Below the pieces are notes generated by a model, which made no database searches, was not told the origin of the DNA, and was given only the letters and a program-made list of their open reading frames with translations. Both the position numbers and the translations under genes were made by a program. Shown in pieces: positions 1-10,687 of a DNA stretch of 64,000 bases. The DNA is from Stomoxys calcitrans (lineage: Eukaryota > Arthropoda > Insecta > Diptera > Muscidae), in the NCBI RefSeq assembly GCF_963082655.1, contig NC_081552.1:55392286-55456285 (forward strand). Reading direction: 5' to 3'. How positions within the stretch are numbered: the first letter of the stretch is position 1; every line of letters begins with the position of its first letter.

Positions 1-702
1 TCTGGACCAAATTGTAGAAATATGTCGATGGGCCATACACAATTCACTGTCCCTAATTTCATCAAAATCGCATAATAAATGTGGCTTTTGTGGGCCTAAA
101 ACCCTAAATCGGAGGATCGGTCTATATGGCAGCTATATCCAAATCTGAACCAATCTGAACCAAATTGAATAAACATGTCAAAGGGCCTAAGACAACTCAC
201 TGTCCCAAATTTCAGCGAAATCGGATAATAAATGTGGCTTTTATGGGCCTTAGACCCTAAATCGGAGGATCGGTCTATATGGCAGCTATATCCAAATCTG
301 GACCGATCTGAGCCAAATTAATGAACGATGTCGTAGGGCCTAACGAAACTCACTGCCCCAAATTTCAACAAAATCGGATAATAAATGTGGCTTTTATGGG
401 CCTAAGACCCTAAATCGGCGCATCGGTCAAGATATAGTCCGATATAGCCCATCTTCGAACTTGATCTGCTTATGGACAAAAAAAGAATCTTTGCAAAATT
501 TCAGCTCAATATCTCTATTTCTAAAGACTGTAGCGTGATTTCAACAGACAGACGGACAGACGGACGGACATGGCTAGATCGTCTTAGATTTTTACGCTGA
601 TCAATAATTTATATACTTTATAGGGTCGAAAATGGATATTTCGATGTGTTGCAAACGGAATGAAAAAATGAATATACCCCCATCCTTCGGTGGTGGGTAT
701 AA
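1..702 (-). mobile_element. HINE-A element, 5' part, cut by window start
   Basis: Read on the minus strand this begins at about 702 with the A-type 5' hairpin (ATACCCACCACC paired with GGGGGTAT), then the CCGTCCGTCTG tract (544-577), then about three 153-bp monomers running out of the window at base 1. The monomers carry the A diagnostics GGCCCATAAAAGCC and CCTTCGTCAATTTGG in inverse complement. The 3' half lies outside the window. No coding potential is expected. Confidence 0.75.
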
Positions 703-811
703 TAAAACTACTCATGCAAAATTTCGGCCAAACCGGATAAGAATTGCGCCCGCTTGAAGCTCAAGAAGTCAAGACCCAAGGTCGGTTTATATGGCAGCTA
801 TATAAGGTTAC
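703..811 (-). repeat. Stray HINE-B monomer fragment
   Basis: About two thirds of one B-type monomer (CTCAAGAAGTCAAGACCC and TATATGGCAGCTATAT in inverse complement) without either terminus. From 812 to 888 follows short AT-rich sequence in which I recognise nothing. Confidence 0.55.
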
Positions 812-888
812 CTTCGGCCCCCCCATATTCTTCAAAATCGAAAATTGCCAAAATTCTTCTGTGAAATTGGTAAATATAACTAAATTTT

Positions 889-1746
889 TTTATACCCTCC
901 ACCATAGGATGGAGGGTATAAAAATTCATTCTGTTTGTAACACCTTGAAATATGCGTCTAAGACCCCATTATATATATATATTCTTGATCGCAGTGACAT
1001 TTTAAGTCGAACTAGCCATGTCTGTCCGTCTGTCTGTCGAAAGCACGTTAGCTTTTGATGGAGTAAAGCTAGCCGCTTGAAATTTTGACTAATACTTTTT
1101 ATTAGTGTAGGTCGGTTGGGATTGTAAATGGGCCAAATCGGTCCATATTTTGATATAGCTGCCATACAAACCGATCTTGGGTGTTGATTTTTGAGCTTTT
1201 AGAATTCGCAATTCTTATCCGATTTGGCTATAATTTTGCACATAGTATTTTGGTATCACATCCAACATTTGTGCGAAGTATGGTCCTAATCGGTTCATAA
1301 CCTGGAGTAGGTGCCATATAAACCGATCTTGAATTTTGACTTCTTGAGCCGCCAGAGGACGCAATTCTCGTCCGATTTGACTGAAATGCACGTGGTGTTT
1401 TGTTATGACTTCCAATAACTGTGCTAGGTATGGCGCAAATCAGTACATAAGCTGATATAGCTGCCATATAAACCGATCTGGCTTCTTGACTTCTTCAGCA
1501 TCTAGAGAGAGCAATTCAATTTAGCACAAACTTTGTACAACGGCTTCTCCCATGGCCCTCAACAACCGTGTGCAATATGGTCTGAATCGATCTATAGCTT
1601 GATACAGCTCCCAAATAAACCGATATCCCGATTTTGCTTCTTGAGCCCCTACAAGGCGCAATTCTTATCCTAATGGACTGAAATATTATACAATGACTTC
1701 TACAATGTTCAGCATTCATTTATGGTCCGAATCGGACTATAACTTG
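889..1746 (+). mobile_element. HINE-B element, 3' truncated
   Basis: The 5' tip TATACCCTCCACCAT starts near 891, with the TATATATATTCTTGATC box and a short GTCCGTCTGTCTGTC tract at 1022-1037. About four B monomers follow. The copy stops at 1746 where the tip of the next HINE-B begins directly, and the missing 3' end is not found beyond that element, so this copy is truncated rather than cleanly interrupted. Confidence 0.75.
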
Positions 1747-3655
1747 TTATACCCGCCACCATAGGATGGGGTATACTAATTTCGTCATTCTGTTTGTAAC
1801 TCCTTAAAAAATTCGGCAAAGACCCCATAAAGTATATTTATTCTTGATCGTCGCGACATTTTAAGTCGAACTAGCCATGTCCGTCCGTTTGTCTCTCCGT
1901 CCGTCTGTCGAAAGCACGCTAACTTTCGAAGGAGTAAAGCTAGCCGCTTGAAATTTTGCACAAATACTTCTTATTAGTGTCGGTCGGTTGGGATTGTAAA
2001 TGGGCTATATCGGTCCATGTTTTGATAAGCTTCCATATAAACCGATCTGAGGATCTCGACTTCTTGAGCCGCTAGAGGGCACAATTCTTATCCGATTTAG
2101 CTGAAATTTTGCATGATATGTTTAATTATGACTTCCAACAACTGTTTTAAGAATAGTTCAAATCGGTCGATAACCTGATATAGCTGACATATAAACCGAT
2201 CTGGGGTCTTGCCTTCTTGAGCCAATAGAGGACGCAATTATTATCCGATTTCGCTGAAATTTTAGGCCCTTCGACATCTTTCGTCAATTTGGCCCAGATC
2301 GGTCCAGATTTAGATACAGCTGCCATATAGACCAATCCTTCTATTTAGGGTCTTAGGCCCATAAAAGCCACATTTATGATCCGATTTTGATGAAATTTGG
2401 GACAGTGAGTTGCCTTAGCTTCTTCGACGTCCTTCGTCAATTTGGCTCAGATCGGCCCTGTGTTGGATATAGCTTCCATATAGACCGATCCTCCGATTTA
2501 GGGTTTAAGGCCCATAAAAGCCACATTTATTATCCGATTTTGCTGAAATTGAGGACAGTTAGTTGTCTTAGGTCCTTCGATATTCTTCGTCAATTTGGCC
2601 CAGATCGATCCAGATTTGGATATAGCTGCTATATAGAACGATCCTCCGATTTAGGGTCTTAGGCCCATGAAAGTCACATTTATTATCCGATTTTGCTGAA
2701 ATTTGGGACAGTGAGTTGTTATAGAGTCCTCGACATTCTTCGTCAATTTGGCTCAGATCGGTACAGCTTTGGATATAGCTGCCATATAAACCGATCTTGG
2801 GTCTTGACTTCTTGAGCCTCTAGGGTGCGCAATTCTTATCCGATTGGAATGAAATTTTGCACGACGTATTTTGTTATGATATCCAAAAACTGTGCCAAAT
2901 ATGGTTGAAATCGGTCCTAACCTGATGTAGCTGCCATATAAACCGATCTTGGGTCTTGACTTCTTGAGTCTCCAGCGGGCGCAATTCTTGTCCGATTTGA
3001 ATGAATTTTTGCACGTAGTATTTTGTTATGATGTCCAACAACTGTGCCAAGTATGGTTCATAACCTGATATAGCTGTCATATAAACAGATCTGGGGCTTG
3101 ACTTCTTGAGCTTCTAGAGGGCGCAATTGCTATCCGATTTGGTTGAAATTTTGCAAGACGTATTTTATTCTTACTTTCAATAACTTTGTCAAATAAGGTT
3201 CAAATCGGTTCATAACCTGATATAGCTGCCATAGAAACCGATCTGGGGTCTCGACTTCTTGAGCCTCTAGAGGTCGCAATTATTATCCGATGTGCCTGAA
3301 ATTTTGTACGACGGATCCGCTCGACCATCAGCATACGTGTTTGTTATGGCCTGAATCGGTCTATAGACTGATACAGCTCCCATATAAATCGATCTCTCTA
3401 TTATACTTCTTGAGCCCCCAAAGTGCGCAATTCTTATTCGAATTGGCTGACATTTTACACAGGTCTCCAACATATAATTTAATTGTGGTCCAAACCAGAC
3501 CCTATCTTCATATCGCTCTTATAGCAGAGCAAATCTTTTCTTATATCCTTTTTTTGCCTAAGAAGAGATGCCGGGAAAAGAATTCGACAAATTCGATCCA
3601 TGGTGGAGGGTATATAAGATTCGGCCCGGCCGAACTTAGCACGCTTTTACTTGTT
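1747..3655 (+). mobile_element. HINE-B element with an internal block of A-type monomers
   Basis: Both ends are B-type: tip TTATACCCGCCACCATAGG at 1747 and, at 3598-3655, the inverted partner GGTGGAGGGTATATAAG, the hairpin TTCGGCCCGGCCGAA and the tail ending ACTTGTT. Between about 2261 and 2780 the monomers are A-type (GGCCCATAAAAGCCACATTT, CCTTCGTCAATTTGG), before and after they are B-type (GACTTCTTGAGCCTCTAG). The switches fall where both monomer types carry CAGATCGGT and ATATAGCTGCCATAT, so the exchange kept the repeat phase. The terminal B segment (3290-3600) is the usual single-copy B tail region. Confidence 0.8.
2261..2780 (+). repeat. A-type monomer block inside a HINE-B
   Basis: About 3.4 monomers of the HINE-A array embedded in a HINE-B shell. 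The ATATAGCTGCCATAT box recurs near 2317, 2468, 2619 and 2771, close to the 153-bp spacing seen in complete arrays. Confidence 0.7.
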
Positions 3656-4171
3656 AATTCTTTGTTTTTGGTGTTGTTCTTATTGGGAGGAGAGGGTGGG
3701 TCCCTCCGACGCTAAGATCTAAAAGACAATTTATTTGAGTCCTTTATTATCACTATCAACATGTCCTGCTGTACGGCTGGTTGTGACCAGATTGTTGAAT
3801 CCTTATATCAATATTAGATTCGAACTCTACCGTCATAGACTTTTCGTTTAATTCCCCTATTATCCCGATTGAACTACACGTCTTATTGAAGCGTATTAGT
3901 TGGGTGGGCCAGTCTCAGATTCTGTTCCAAATGTGTATATTAGATTCGTAGTCAACTCTTAAAGACCTTGCATCTGATACCCATTTTGTGACGTTAGACA
4001 TTCATATCCGTTTTGGGGGATTTTGGGATTTTTGAAACAAATTCATATAATACCTTTCATTTGATACCCATATTGTCCCAATCGATAAAAATGTCCTCTG
4101 TTGAGGGGTTTTTGGGGGTGGGGGCGCCTCAGATAGCAAGGAATACGTTTTTATATTAGCTTTTTACTATA
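3656..4171 (-). mobile_element. Helitron-type body fragment
   Basis: Read on the minus strand it shows the Helitron body unit: CAATATGGGTATCAAATGAAAGGT, a stretch of G/C-rich CCCCCACCCCCAAAAACCCC type, then a new unit after about 130 bp. No Helitron terminus is visible in this piece. It belongs with 5000-5349; the non-LTR relic lies between the two. Confidence 0.5.
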
Positions 4172-4999
4172 CTACCTTTCACTTGATATCCATAGGAGTG
4201 GCGATAAAATGTCCCCCTGTGGCGTGCCCTGTGCCACTTTCTCCCTCATATTTATGTCATGGGACACGCAATTTATCCACGTGTTCCTTAGCATATGATT
4301 TATACAGTTTCTAAGGACCGGGTCCACTTGGTCTAAGGATTGGATCAGTGTGTCGGTCCGCACATTGTTAAAAGCCCCTTCGATGTCAATGCATACCGCC
4401 ATTGTACGTTTTGGAATCGAAGGATTCTTCTATTTTATGCACAACCTCGTGCAGGGCAGTCTCCACCGACCTTGCTTTGACATAGGCATGCTGTTTGTTT
4501 GTTTGCCTTTGGTGTCGCACACCTTGCCTTGCCGGGCTGGGGTATAAACACCACCCCTTGCTCCTGCCAGGTTTTCGGAGTATATGCAATTCCTAGGCAC
4601 GCTGTGAAAATGTTGGTCCTCCGAGTACCAGTGTTAGCATAGAATAATTGGTAGTTGATGGCTCCTGAATTAAGGCAATATGAATCTTGCCCTTGCTGAT
4701 GTTCGCCATCAGATCGTGTATAGCAGTCTCGCTCCGTTGGAGGTTTATCTGGATTACCTCAATCACTGGTCCTCCAGAAAATGGGCATCTTGGGAGTAGG
4801 TGATGATCTCGTCGTCTGTTCCCTGTTCTTTAAACTGCATTGACGTTCCTGTCACTGCACAGCCTGATTTCATCGTTTTAGGTTCTTTGCCTAGTCTGGT
4901 CTTCCGACTTTTTATTAAGTCGGTAATGGTTCCATCGTCGGGTCCCTGTTCATTAAGCTTTATTGGGGTTTCCATTCTCTGTACTGCCTGATGTTTCAA
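4172..4999 (-). pseudogene. Non-LTR retrotransposon relic (endonuclease start plus reverse transcriptase fragment)
   Basis: On the minus strand, reading down from about 4775, one frame gives EVIQINLQRSETAIHDL followed by KGKIHIALIQEP, the start of an APE-type endonuclease domain. After a deletion and frameshift, 4589-4386 gives QHAYVKARSVETALHEVV, and another frame change leads to 4402-4172 with CIDIEGAFNNV (RT motif A) and GTPQGDILSPLLW (RT motif B). The catalytic YADD block is absent. The DIEGAFNNV and QHAYVKxRS signatures fit the R1/LOA group better than Jockey. Upstream, 4763-4999 is an open stretch of unclear identity with an imperfect internal duplication (NEQGPDDGTIT / KEQGTDDEIIT). 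At least two frameshifts and missing EN/RT middle parts make it non-functional. It sits inside Helitron-type sequence. Confidence 0.75.
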
Positions 5000-5349
5000 T
5001 ACTACGATCTTTGCCTATTAATTCCGTGCTCTATTCCCAAAGACCTTTCATTTAAGATGCATATTGCCATGGCCGGTGAATACGTTCGATTTGTGGGGTT
5101 TTATGGGGGTGGGGTGACCCACGAAACAGTTAGTTCCGCAATTGGATATCAGATTAGTTTTCTACTCTCAAATACCTTTAATTGGAGTCCCATATTGTAG
5201 TGATTGGTCTACATTTGCCAGGTTTTGGGGGTGTGCGGTCCTCCTGGGCACACCGCCCAAGATTTTGATAAAAAAATTTTTGTTTTTAGGTCGCTGTAAG
5301 TGTGCAAACGAAATTTCGCCGAAATCGCCTTACACATCTCCGAGATTAG
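5000..5349 (-). mobile_element. Helitron-type body fragment
   Basis: Continuation of the Helitron-type sequence beyond the retrotransposon relic. In inverse complement it has the CATGGCAATATG unit motif, the CCCACCCCCATAAAACCCC stretch and, near 5300-5345, the CGAAATTTCGtttgcacac segment that lies about 200 bp from Helitron 5' tips elsewhere (compare 8540-8600). Confidence 0.5.
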
Positions 5350-5507
5350 TCGTTTTGACAAATAAACTACCTTAAACACCGTCTTGGGTGGGAAAGTTAA
5401 AAAATAATAGCGCAAAAAACAGCAACGAAATTCCTATATATTTTATTTTTCTTTATTCGAAGGACCGATAGGTTGCCATAATAAAGATACATGCTGGATG
5501 ATAATTT
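5350..5507 (+). repeat. Repeat family D, uninterrupted copy
   Basis: Matches 35800-35914 followed directly by 36918-36960, without the HINE-B that separates these two stretches there. Motifs are GTCTTGGGTGGGAAAGTT, AATGAAATTCCTATAT-like sequence at about 5425, and ATAACAAAGATAAATGCTG-like sequence at 5480. It therefore preserves the pre-insertion site. Family D has no coding capacity that I can see and I cannot name it. Other copies are at 18748-19030, 35616-38700 (split) and 62996-63408. Confidence 0.6.
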
Positions 5508-6747
5508 TTACGAAATATTCGTCTCAGACCCTATAAAGTATATATATTCTTGATCGTCATGACATTTCATGTCGATCTAGATATGTCCGTCCGCCTGTCC
5601 GTCCGTCTGTCTGTCGAAGGAATAAATCTAGTCGCTTAAAATTTTGCTCAAATATTTCTTATAGGTGTAGGTCTGTTGGGGTTGTAAATGGGCCATATCG
5701 GTCCATGTTTTGATATAGCTGCCATATAAACCGATCTTGGGACTTGACTTCTTGAGCCTCTAGAGGGCGCTATTTTAGTCCGATTTAACTGAAATTTTAC
5801 ACGTAATGTTTTGGTGTCACTTCCAACAACTATGCTAAGTATGGTTCAAATCGGTCCATAAACTGTCATATAAACCGATCTGGGTTCTTGACTTCTTGAG
5901 CCTCTAGAGGACGCAATTCCTATCCGATTTGGCTGAAGTTTTTCATGACGCATTTCGTCGCAACTTCCAACAACTGTGCCATGTATGGTTCAAATCGGTT
6001 CATAACCTGATTAGCTGCCATATGAACCGATCTTGAACCTTGACTTCTTGAGCCACGAGAGGACGCAATTCTTATCCGATTTGGCTGAAATTTTGCACTG
6101 TATGATTTTCAAAAACTGTGCCAAGTATGGGTGAAATCGGTCCATAAACTGAAATAGCTGCTATATAATCCGATCTGGGGATTTGACTTCTTAAGCCTTT
6201 AGAGGGCGCAAATCCTATCCGATTTCGCTGAAATGCATTACGTGTTTGGTTATGAATTTCAACAACTGTGTAAAGTATGGTTCAAATCGGAACATAACCT
6301 GATTTAGCTGCCATTTAGCCGATCTGGGATCCTGACTTCTTCAGCCTCTATAGGGCGGAATTATTATCTGATTTGGGTGAAATTTGCACAACATGACCTT
6401 CAACATAGGTGTCAAATATGATCTGAATCGGTCTATAGCCTAATACAGCTCCCCTATAAAACAATCTCCCTATTTTACTTCTTGAGCCCCTAAAGGGCGC
6501 AATTCTTTTTCGATCTGGCTGAAATTTTAAACAATGACTTATACTATGGTGTCCAACATTCATTCCATTATGGTCCGAATCTGGCCATAACTTGATATAG
6601 CTCCAATAGCATAGCAATTATTTCCTTTTATCTTTTCCCTTACTTTGTTTGCCTAAAAAGAGTCACCGGGAAAAGAACTCGACAAATGCGATCCATTGTG
6701 GAGGGTATATAAGATTCGGCCCGGCCGAACGTAGCACGCTTTTTCAT
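5508..6747 (+). mobile_element. HINE-B element, 5' tip lost
   Basis: Starts inside the 5' region at CGAAATATTCGTCTCAGACC; the first 60-70 bp with the subterminal repeat are missing. It has the CCGTCC tract (5586-5612) and about six B monomers. The 3' partner TGTGGAGGGTATATAAG and hairpin TTCGGCCCGGCCGAA are at 6697-6730. The tail is altered (CTTTTTCATG instead of CTTTTACTTG), so this copy may be immobile. It runs straight into a Helitron tail at 6748. Confidence 0.75.
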
Positions 6748-7496
6748 GCTTCAAATCAAATCCAATTGCCATATTAAATGATTTTCTGTGGTAAAAAACT
6801 AATTTGCCAGTCTATATATTTGGTGCGGCGGCGATAGTTCTTACTATTAAACCATGTAAAACTTTTGAACAGAAACGTGTTACCCAGCAACACGTCGTTT
6901 GGTCTTGTCTATCGATGAGCTATAATTGGTTGCAACCATAATGTTAAGGTTTGCAACCCCTGCTATCACGGTGAACGTTATAATTTCGTGGCTATGGCGG
7001 CCTACATTTATTTGTGTCCCCACACATTAATTAAATCACACAGTGTCCCGTTAGGTCATTATAATTGATCGACTGTTTTGGAGTGAGGTGGTCCACTAGA
7101 TATATGAGCAGAATGAAGATATCAGATTCGTAGTCCACAACCTTATACCTTTAACTTAACCACATATTGTCATGATTGGTGTATACAGTCGTTTGCTGGA
7201 CGGCGTCTATATAAGCGTTGTGCGCCACACTCCATCTGCCACTTGAGTATATATTTGAATATCTTTCATTTGATTCCCCATTGTTTTAATTGGTCAAGTA
7301 ATCTATTGTAGGCGATTTTTGGAAGTGAAGCACCACCTAGATTCTTGTACACAAAGTTTAATGTCATATTCGTAATCAACTCCCAAATACCTTTTATTTG
7401 AGTCCTATATAGCTATGATCGAGTAAAACTCCCATTTGGGAGTAGTTTTGGGAGTGGGGCGACCAGGAAATACTTAGATATAATTTTTACGTCATA
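6748..7496 (-). mobile_element. Helitron tail fragment (type C1)
   Basis: On the minus strand this holds the C1 end segment: GATATTTATTCTGCTCATATATCTAG-type sequence, ATAATGACCTAACGGGACAC, and finally AATATGGCAATTTGGATTTG next to the HINE-B tail at 6747. The same segment occurs at 12677-12990 and 42700-42911. No CTAG-type 3' end is seen in this copy. Confidence 0.5.
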
Positions 7497-8790
7497 TTAG
7501 CTGACACGGGACCGCTACGCTTCGCCTTCTTTTACTTGATATGGAACAAAAGCTTCCTTAGAATATTTATTTTCGACAATTAAAGATCTTTTAGTGAAAC
7601 ACCATGCTAAATTGACTAACAGTTTAACAATATAAGTGCCTTTATCTGAATCCCATATGATCTTTATTGGTCTACGAATTTAAGTTTGGATGTAAGGTGT
7701 ACTCCATTCTTAAAATACTTAATTTAAGCCCGATATTCTCATGATGTCTGATTTAGGGGTGTTTTCGGGGGAGAGGTGGTCTCCCAGATACTTGGCCCTG
7801 AAAAAATGTCAGCATCGTGCTCTTCTTTCAAAAACCATTTATTTAAACCCCATATTGCCATTGGTTTAGGGGAGTTTACACGATGAGGCGTCTCCCAAAC
7901 ACATGGCCCTAAAAGAGGTTATCAAATTCGTTTTCTAATCTCAAATACCTTTCATTTGAGCCACATATTGGAATGGTCGAAAATTTTTTTTCCTTTGGGG
8001 GTGTTTTGGGAAAGGGGTGATGCCCTAAATACATGGTCCTACATTTGATATCAAATACGTATTCTACTCCCAAATACCTTTATTTGAGCCCCATATTGCG
8101 ATGGTTACTAAAAAATTGCTGTTTATGGGGTATTTTAGGAAAGGGGTAGACCCCCAGAAAATTGGTTCCGAAAATGGCTATCAATTCTTGCTCTTCCCCC
8201 AATTTCTTTCATTTAAGCTCCACATTGACATGGGTGGTAAATATGCCCGATTTAGAAGTGTTTGGGGATTGGGGTGGTCCCCCAATCACTAAGCCCGGAA
8301 AATATATCAGCAACGTGCTCTATTCTCATATATCTGTATATCATTTATTCGAACCCCATATTGCCATTGCCCTCAAAATTGGATATCAAATTCGTTTTCT
8401 ATTCTCATTTAAACTCCTTATTGCAACAGTCAGCAAATATTATTGTCGTGATTGGTCTAAATATACGTTTGGTAGGTTTTAGAGTAGGGCCCCCCTAGGT
8501 ACCCCATCCGAAATTTGGATACCAAATTTCTTTTTTTAGGGTACTATATGAGAGCACACAAAATTTCGCTTAAATCGCACCACCCATCTCCGAGAACTGG
8601 CGTTTCTGAAAATTAGGGTAAGGGGGAGGGTCCGTCCCCCTTCAGATATCAAAAAATTTAGTACCCTATTTTCATCACGGGGTCTTTATGCACCATCCGT
8701 GAAAATTTCAAGAAAGTCGGTTCAGCCGTTTCTGAGTCTATAAGGACCACACAAACATACAAACCAACAAACAAACAAAACACAAATTGA
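7497..8790 (-). mobile_element. Non-autonomous Helitron with CTAA 3' end
   Basis: On the minus strand the 3' end is at 7497-7560: AAGTAAAAGAAGGCG, a GC-rich block with GACACGGGAC in inverse complement, then CAGCTAA followed by T, which fits the Helitron CTRR|T rule. The 5' region (8640-8790) has GAAACGGCTGAACCGA and GTTTGTTTGTTGGTTTG and begins TCAATTTGTG. The first bases may be missing because a HINE-A tip abuts at 8791. Between lie about nine body units. No replicase or helicase frame is present, so mobility would have to come from elsewhere. Confidence 0.6.
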
Positions 8791-9760
8791 TTTTTATACC
8801 CACCACCGAAGGATGGGGGTATATTCATTTTGTCATTCCGTTTGCAACACATCGAAATATCCATTTCCGACCCTATAAAGTATATATATTTTTGATCAGC
8901 GTAAAAATCTAAGACGATCTAGACATGTCCGTCCGTCTGTCCGTCTGTCCGTCTGTCTGTTGAAATCACGCTACAGTCTTTAAAAATAGAGATATTGAGC
9001 TGAAATTTTGCACAGATTCTTTTTTTGTCCATAAGCAGGTTAAGTTCGAAGATGGGCCCCATATTGCCATTGCCCTCAAAATTGGATATCAAATTCGTTT
9101 TCTATTCTCATTTAAACTCCTTATTGCAACAGTCAGCAAATATTATTGTCGTGATTGGTCTAAATATACGTTTGGTAGGTTTTAGAGTAGGGCCCCCCTA
9201 GGTACCCCATCCGAAATTTGGATACCAAATTTCTTTTTTTAGGGTACTATATGAGAGCACACAAAATTTCGCTTAAATCGCACCACCCATCTCCGAGAAC
9301 TGGCGTTTCTGAAAATTAGGGTAAGGGGGAGGGTCCGTCCCCCTTCAGATATCAAAAAATTTAGTACCCTATTTTCATCACGGGGTCTTTATGCACCATC
9401 CGTGAAAATTTCAAGAAAGTCGGTTCAGCCGTTTCTGAGTCTATAAGGACCACACAAACATACAAACCAACAAACAAACAAAACACAAATTGATTTTTAT
9501 ACCCACCACCGAAGGATGGGGGTATATTCATTTTGTCATTCCGTTTGCAACACATCGAAATATCCATTTCCGACCCTATAAAGTATATATATTTTTGATC
9601 AGCGTAAAAATCTAAGACGATCTAGACATGTCCGTCCGTCTGTCCGTCTGTCCGTCTGTCTGTTGAAATCACGCTACAGTCTTTAAAAATAGAGATATTG
9701 AGCTGAAATTTTGCACAGATTCTTTTTTTGTCCATAAGCAGGTTAAGTTCGAAGATGGGC
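8355..9760 (+). repeat. Perfect 703-bp tandem duplication
   Basis: Two adjacent copies, 8355-9057 and 9058-9760, match base for base wherever I compared them. Each contains about 435 bp of Helitron 5' region (minus) and the first 267 bp of a HINE-A (plus). The junction is GATGGGC joined to CCCATATTGCC with a few shared C. The duplication is either very recent or an assembly artefact. Confidence 0.85.
8791..9057 (+). mobile_element. HINE-A 5' fragment (first duplicate)
   Basis: Carries the A tip TATACCCACCACCGAAGG, the TATATATATTTTTGATCAGCG box, the GTCCGTCTGTCCGTC tract and the GAGATATTGAGCTGAAATTT segment, then ends at GATGGGC where the tandem duplicate begins. It is the duplicated start of the element at 9494. 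Confidence 0.8.
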
Positions 9761-10687
9761 TATATCGGACTATATCTTGATATAGCCCCCATATAGACCG
9801 ATCCGCCGATTTAGGGTCTTAGGCCCATAAAAGCCAAATTTATTATCCGATTTTGCTGAAATTTGGGACAGCGAGTTGCGTTGGGCCCTTCGACATCCTT
9901 CGTCAATTTGGCTCAGATCGGTCCAAATTTGGATATAGCTGCCATATAGACCGATCCTCAGATTAAGGGTCTTAGGCCCATAAAAGCTACATTTTATATC
10001 CGATTTGGATGAAATTTGGGACAGTGAATTGCGTTGAGCCCTTCGACATCCTTCGTCAATTTGGTCCAGATCGGTCCAAATTTGGATATAGCTGCCATAT
10101 AGACCGATCCTCCGATTTATGGTCTTAGGCTCATGAAAGCCACATTTACTATCCGATTTTGCTGAAATTTGGTACAGTGAGTTGCGTTTAGCCCTTCGAC
10201 ATCCTTCGTCAATTTGGCCCAGATCGGTCCAAATTTGGATATAGCTGCCATATAGACCGATCCTCCGATTTATGGTCTTAGGCCCATAAAAGCCACATTT
10301 ATTATCCGATTTTGCTGAAATTTGGAATAGTGATTTGCCTTAGACCCTTCGACGTCTTCCATTTGGCCTTGATCGGTTCAGATTTGGATATAGCTGCCAT
10401 ATAGACCGATCTCTCGATTTAAGTTTTTGGGCCCATAAAAAGCGCATTTATTGTCCGATGTCGCCGAAATTTGGGACAATGACTTGTGTTGAGCCCTTCG
10501 ATATTTGTTTTCAATTTGGCTCAGATCGGTCCAGATTTGGATATAGCTGCCATATAGACCGATCTCTCGGTTGAACAATGACTTGTTCTTATAAGCATTT
10601 GGTCTGAATCGGATGACATGTATAGGGCTGCTATGGGGCATAAGGTATGCATTTTTCACTGGATTTTGATGAAATGTGGCTCACATA

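Noticed and set aside
5142..5415. Overlapping frames at a Helitron/family D boundary
   Set aside because: Short, on both strands, with no motif and no conservation in other copies of these repeats.
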